This document shows positions 14,440 to 17,623 of a DNA stretch of 17,623 nt, in pieces. A model generated the notes under the pieces. That model did not search any database. It worked only from the letters and a program-made list of their open reading frames with translations, and was not told the DNA's origin. Within the stretch, counting starts at the first letter, position 1. The number at the start of each line of letters is the position of its first letter. The stretch is from Candidatus Helarchaeota archaeon. GTDB taxonomy: Archaea > Asgardarchaeota > Lokiarchaeia > Helarchaeales > HEL-GB-A. A program made the translations under genes and the position numbers. Location: the NCBI GenBank assembly GCA_013375455.1, contig JABXJT010000101.1, forward strand, positions 1 through 17,623, given 5' to 3'.

Positions 14440-15153
14440 ATGAATGGACCATACTTAGACCTCGTGGACATATTCCTTTGGCACATCATGTTGTTAACCT
14501 TTTTTATAATTATAGTTTATTTTATCGAAAAATATCGAAAAATGGAGGCAGCAACGCGATCTTTTATAGGCGGCGTTATCTTCTTCATTACTGCGTTCAC
14601 GCTTTCTAGAGTTGTAGAAACCATACGTAGATATGTCTATGAAACATCCTCTAAGGTAATTTACGAGACGAACTTTAGTTTAACTGGTCTGGACTTGGTT
14701 TTGCGGCTTTCTTACTATGTTTTTATTTGGATCGGAATTGCCATCTTCTATTTTGTATTTGAGAAATATGTGATGAATAATAGGACGAAATATTTACTCA
14801 TGATGACTTCGATAATTACCACTTTTCTCTCCTTTGTGATGTATTTCACTGGTTGGTCTGATTTGATTTTTGCGCTATATGCCGTATGTTTCTTCATCGT
14901 CGGTCTTTTTCCAATCGTGCTGTTCGTATATCTTTCAAGAACCTCTCCAAGTAGAGAACAACGAATTGCTTGGCTCCTCATGATAGGGGGGTTTCTCTTA
15001 TTGCTTCTAGGGGTTCTGGGGGACATGCCGGAGGCATATTTTGTGACCCAAAATTTGGACCCAACATTTATTCGTTATTTTACTCCGCTAGGTCAAGCGG
15101 CAGGAGCAGTATTGATGGCATTCAGCCTTTCTAAAATCTACAAATATGTCTGA
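14440..15153 (+). CDS. Seven-helix membrane protein of unknown function
   Basis: A 237-residue protein with seven predicted membrane helices: FLWHIMLLTFFIIIVYFI, SFIGGVIFFITAFTLS, YYVFIWIGIAIFYFVF, YLLMMTSIITTFLSFVMYF, FALYAVCFFIVGLFPIVLF, IAWLLMIGGFLLLLLGVL and PLGQAAGAVLMAFSLSKIY. The layout recalls archaeal seven-helix sensor-type membrane domains, but no lysine or other residue of the rhodopsin family stands out, and no soluble output domain is attached. Function unknown. It is transcribed away from the ABC operon; its stop lies 11 nt from the stop of the convergent SRPBCC-domain gene. Confidence 0.8.
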   Translation: MNGPYLDLVDIFLWHIMLLTFFIIIVYFIEKYRKMEAATRSFIGGVIFFITAFTLSRVVETIRRYVYETSSKVIYETNFSLTGLDLVLRLSYYVFIWIGIAIFYFVFEKYVMNNRTKYLLMMTSIITTFLSFVMYFTGWSDLIFALYAVCFFIVGLFPIVLFVYLSRTSPSREQRIAWLLMIGGFLLLLLGVLGDMPEAYFVTQNLDPTFIRYFTPLGQAAGAVLMAFSLSKIYKYV

Positions 15154-15164
15154 TGCAGTAAAAA

Positions 15165-16388
15165 TTAATTTGAATTCTTCTCGAGATAATATTTTTTAAT
15201 ATTTTTCATCATTTGTTGGGTGTTTCCTTTCGTTATGCGTTCTAATGTCGGCAGAATCAGTTCTCCGAGAGCAGCTAATGTTTCAGACGGTTCTGCTTTT
15301 ATAGTAATGCTGTAATAATGGCAAAATCCTTCGGATGTTCGTTCATAGATGCAATACCCGGTCATGCTCTTTGTATAATTACTTTTAACGATCCACCATT
15401 CCTCAACATGGCCCTCATATCGATAGTGCACGTCCCATGATATGACCATTTTCATTAATAACAGGTTTAAGGTTGCAGTATAGCGTTCGCCTTCTGGATG
15501 GAGTCCCGTCCCTTGAGGGTGAATTCTTTCGACCTTTAACCCCTTCTGTGGGTTTGTGTGCATGATAAACCAAGGCTCGTGGATTGTCTTTATAAATTCT
15601 TCGGGGTCAACTTTGAAGGTTTCTTCTAGTTTGAATAAATAGCTTTTTTCTTTCAGAATCCTATAGACGCGATCTGAGAGCGTGTCGATCAGGTAAAAAT
15701 CGAGAACTTTGTTCTTCATGAACGCTTCCATTGCATCGTTAATTTTTTTCCAAACTCGTGAGAATAAACGATAAAGCGGGATAAAACTGATGCTAAAACT
15801 ATTTAAGACATCCAATGTATAGAAATTCTTCCAACTTGAGCCTTTCCTTAGCATTTTCAATGTTTTTCTATCATTATCATATTGGGCTTGTAAATATCCA
15901 GTGAATTGTAGCTCCTCAGGAAAGGCATATTGCCAAAAATCCTTATCAGGGGCATCTTCAGGAACTTCTGAATCTTGAATATGGCGCAAAAATGCCACGA
16001 AATCCCTGACACGTTCTCGAAAGTACCGTCTCGTGCGCCGTTCAAACTTTTTTAACAGCAGTTGAATGTGCCGTGGTTGAAATATTGTTGGAATATACAA
16101 CATAACTAAGGAATAGAATGGATTATCGAAATAATACTGACGTTCCGATTTTCGAATGAGCCGCTGCTCGTTTTCGGGGTCTTGAAGGACTTTTTTGGCC
16201 GTTTTCAATAGGAGATTCTTTTGTTTCGTTAATTTTCTCTTAAAATCTTTCACGTACGGATAAACTAGCATCTTAATTGGAACGAGTGAAAGTAATGCCG
16301 ATTCAAACGCTTCCGTTTTCTTCGCAACAATTTCTTTCTCAAGTGCATTAAGCGGACGTTCTCCTTTAAAAACCGTTTCCTGAATCAC
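15165..16388 (-). CDS. Large protein with C-terminal SRPBCC/START-like domain
   Basis: A product of about 407 residues. The first 250 are helical, very basic and rich in Arg/Lys (for example KKFERRTRRYFRERVRD) and match no family I know. The last 150 (from about FKLEETFKVDPEEFIKTIHEP) have the strand order of an SRPBCC or START-like hydrophobic-ligand domain: a first strand, two short helices, WFIMHTNP, repeated strands (GERYTATLNLLLMKMVISWDVHYRYEG, split here by the reader as one sheet), WWIVKSNYTKSMTGYCIYE, and a long C-terminal helix (LAALGELILPTLERI). Such domains bind lipids or other hydrophobic molecules. I chose GTG at 16388 because GGAG lies 6 nt before it; the frame also opens at a TTG at 16400. 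A role in lipid handling is a guess from the fold alone. Confidence 0.7.
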   Translation of the reverse strand: MIQETVFKGERPLNALEKEIVAKKTEAFESALLSLVPIKMLVYPYVKDFKRKLTKQKNLLLKTAKKVLQDPENEQRLIRKSERQYYFDNPFYSLVMLYIPTIFQPRHIQLLLKKFERRTRRYFRERVRDFVAFLRHIQDSEVPEDAPDKDFWQYAFPEELQFTGYLQAQYDNDRKTLKMLRKGSSWKNFYTLDVLNSFSISFIPLYRLFSRVWKKINDAMEAFMKNKVLDFYLIDTLSDRVYRILKEKSYLFKLEETFKVDPEEFIKTIHEPWFIMHTNPQKGLKVERIHPQGTGLHPEGERYTATLNLLLMKMVISWDVHYRYEGHVEEWWIVKSNYTKSMTGYCIYERTSEGFCHYYSITIKAEPSETLAALGELILPTLERITKGNTQQMMKNIKKYYLEKNSN

Positions 16389-16447
16389 GTCAATCTCCAA
16401 ACAGCTGTATGTTCACTTGGAATCTAATTAATTGTATAGAAAATCTT

Positions 16448-16624
16448 TTAATAATTTATCTTTTTAAGGTCGAACGGGTCTCCAGTGGTTTGTTCAATGG
16501 AAAAGCGTGCTAGTTTTAGGGTAATGTTGTAGTCGAACGTATTTTGAACTCTGAACGCGTTAATTTCCGTAAAAATTTTGATAAATTCAGGTTCTACATC
16601 GAAATTAAAGGTGAATTTTTTCAT
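16448..16624 (-). CDS. Very small ORF of unknown function
   Basis: A 58-residue frame (MKKFTFNFDVEPEFIKIFTEIN...). The ATG at 16624 is preceded directly by GGTGATC, which matches the anti-Shine-Dalgarno core; a GTG at 16630 is an alternative. A TATATC lies about 20 nt further upstream. It precedes the SRPBCC gene by about 60 nt on the same strand and may share its transcript. No family is recognised and the composition is ordinary, so it may or may not be translated. Confidence 0.4.
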   Translation of the reverse strand: MKKFTFNFDVEPEFIKIFTEINAFRVQNTFDYNITLKLARFSIEQTTGDPFDLKKINY

Positions 16625-16683
16625 GATCACCTATCCCTAGATATACAAACCTAACTAAAAATGATGAAGCTGCTTTAATAAGG

Positions 16684-16776
16684 TTGCATTGGAAACGGAC
16701 CTCGACTACTTAAATTTTAAATTAAGTTTTATTGTGCTTACTTTTGCAGTGGAAGCCAACCTTAACTGCTCAAATT
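16684..16776. repeat. Two imperfect 33-bp direct repeats with a 60-bp period
   Basis: TTGCATTGGAAACGGACC... (16684-16716) and TTGCAGTGGAAGCCAACC... (16744-16776) align without gaps at 25 of 33 positions; six of the eight differences are transitions. They lie in the gap between divergently oriented genes, a tiny ORF on the left and a ribbon-helix-helix protein on the right. They could be operators for that regulator or remnants of a duplicated gene end. Confidence 0.65.
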
Positions 16777-16845
16777 AAAAATGAAACAATTAAAATGCGC
16801 AAAATTTAAAAACCTGTCAAAAAAGACATTTTTTAGCAAAAAACT

Positions 16846-16854
16846 TTTATAAAA
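16846..16854 (+). promoter_or_regulatory. TATA box of the RHH/winged-helix gene pair
   Basis: TTTATAAAA within CTTTTATAAAAAG. A start site about 25 nt on, near 16876, gives a leader of about 34 nt containing the ribosome binding site. TGTC-A6-GACA just upstream (about 16814-16827) is a small dyad that could be an operator. Confidence 0.5.
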
Positions 16855-16909
16855 AGTGTTGTTTACTTATTATGAAAACACACTAGATCATACTCTCGGG
16901 TGGAGTAAA

Positions 16910-17245
16910 ATGCGAAACACGACAATTCACCTACCGCAGTTGTATCTTAAATTGATCGACGAAATAATCTGTGATAAGAAAATCCCCTGTACCAGCGAAT
17001 TCATACGGATCGCGATACGACGGTTACTTAAACGCGATCTAAACCTCTTATCAAGCACTAAAATAGGAAAAACTTCAGGGGAAATTCAGGCTTACAAGGA
17101 GAAACAAAGACGTGCAAAAATGCAAAAGAGCCTTGATCATTTCAGACTCATGTATGAACTTAATCCTGCAATGCAAAAATATCTGCCTAAGAAATTGAAA
17201 CCAACTCTATCAAAACAAGCGAGGATTGATTCATTTTGGAAGTAG
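16910..17245 (+). CDS. Ribbon-helix-helix (CopG/MetJ-type) DNA-binding protein
   Basis: A likely transcription regulator of 111 residues. The N-terminal segment has the ribbon-helix-helix pattern: a short strand (RNTTIHLP), a helix (LYLKLIDEIICDKKI), a turn (PCTS) and a second helix (EFIRIAIRRLLKRDL). The remainder is basic and helical with no known domain. I use the ATG at 16910, preceded by GGTGGAG, because the domain begins there; the frame itself opens earlier at a GTG at 16856. The next gene overlaps its last 10 nt, so the two DNA-binding proteins are made together. The repeats upstream may be its own binding sites. Confidence 0.75.
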   Translation: MRNTTIHLPQLYLKLIDEIICDKKIPCTSEFIRIAIRRLLKRDLNLLSSTKIGKTSGEIQAYKEKQRRAKMQKSLDHFRLMYELNPAMQKYLPKKLKPTLSKQARIDSFWK

Positions 17246-17502
17246 AATTCCCTGACATTATCGAAACCATTTCACAAATGCAGGCAGCGAATACACGATT
17301 TATCACGGTTAAACGATTACGAAAGTATCTCCGAATTGAGAGCGAGAATGGTAAGATGATTCGCAAAATCTCCAACACGTTGGTTTGGCTAACACACTTC
17401 GGTTATTTAGACGTGGTTCAAAGCCGCAGTCCTAAGCGATACCGAATCCTCCCGGATTTTTCCCAAAAAACGCGCGACATCGTGCGGATTTATCGGCGAT
17501 AA
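17236..17502 (+). CDS. Small winged-helix DNA-binding protein
   Basis: An 88-residue protein: a helix (EFPDIIETISQMQAAN), then FITVKRLRKYLRIE, IRKISNTLVWLTHFGYLDVVQ as the recognition helix region, and a wing (SRSPKRYRIL), the pattern of a small winged-helix transcription factor. The start is TTG at 17236, with GAGG 11 nt before it, and it overlaps the ribbon-helix-helix gene by 10 nt, a sign of coupled translation. Its target is unknown. No terminator is visible behind it. Confidence 0.6.
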   Translation: MEVEFPDIIETISQMQAANTRFITVKRLRKYLRIESENGKMIRKISNTLVWLTHFGYLDVVQSRSPKRYRILPDFSQKTRDIVRIYRR

Positions 17503-17623
17503 AAAGAAGAAATTAACGGGATGCCTTGAAAAATAGATATATTTGAAAAAAAAACTATTATACCAAAATTTTAACCCATAATATCTAGATATATTCTCTG
17601 GGGAATACGCACTTATAAGAATA
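17503..17623. other. AT-rich tail without a recognised gene
   Basis: No coding frame or RNA gene is visible. ATATCTAGATATAT near 17580 is a palindromic TATA-like stretch that may be the promoter of a gene beyond the window. Confidence 0.4.

Noticed and set aside
14440..15153. Microbial rhodopsin
   Set aside because: Seven helices are present, but the last helix lacks the retinal-binding Lys in the DxxxK context.
16856..17502. Toxin-antitoxin pair
   Set aside because: The second gene is a winged-helix protein; no nuclease or kinase toxin fold is seen beside the ribbon-helix-helix gene.

Overview
The window reads as a chromosomal segment of an AT-rich archaeon. It carries the archaeal version of the mevalonate route: HMG-CoA synthase joined to a DUF35 protein, a class I HMG-CoA reductase, a type 2 IPP isomerase and a UbiA-type ether-lipid prenyltransferase. 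Promoters look archaeal (TATA boxes, T-run terminators). A Ras-like GTPase relic next to a longin/roadblock-like protein, together with long N-glycosylation-rich surface proteins, points towards an Asgard (Promethearchaeota) lineage. That placement is an inference; no rRNA or marker gene is present.

Layout. (1) 1-2470: the 3' part of a TnpB (IS200/IS605 or IS1341 type) with its right end, then two minus-strand membrane-protein genes, then a second, decayed copy of the same right end without tnpB. (2) 2543-9752: six plus-strand genes in one apparent operon with gaps of -4 to 37 nt: GGPP/polyprenyl synthase, a thiolase-fold protein, DUF35-HMG-CoA synthase fusion, HMG-CoA reductase, IPP isomerase 2 and UbiA prenyltransferase. 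They cover HMG-CoA formation and reduction, isoprenoid isomerisation, chain elongation and attachment to the glycerol phosphate backbone. Mevalonate kinase and the later phosphorylation and decarboxylation steps are not in the window. (3) 9815-10720: a broken small GTPase and a longin-like partner on the minus strand, preceded by a repeated 14-23 nt element. (4) 10855-14264: a small membrane protein and an ABC-2 type exporter whose permease has a large beta-helix-like outer domain. (5) 14440-17502: a seven-helix membrane protein, a large protein with an SRPBCC/START-like C-terminal domain, a tiny ORF, and an overlapping pair of DNA-binding proteins (ribbon-helix-helix and winged helix).

The most unusual points: the thiolase-like protein in the mevalonate operon appears to have lost every catalytic residue of the family while staying intact and translationally coupled to a DUF35-HMG-CoA synthase fusion; the small GTPase carries a TAA stop exactly at its P-loop lysine codon and has also lost the G4 asparagine; and the two transposon right ends share a hairpin with a compensatory base-pair change.
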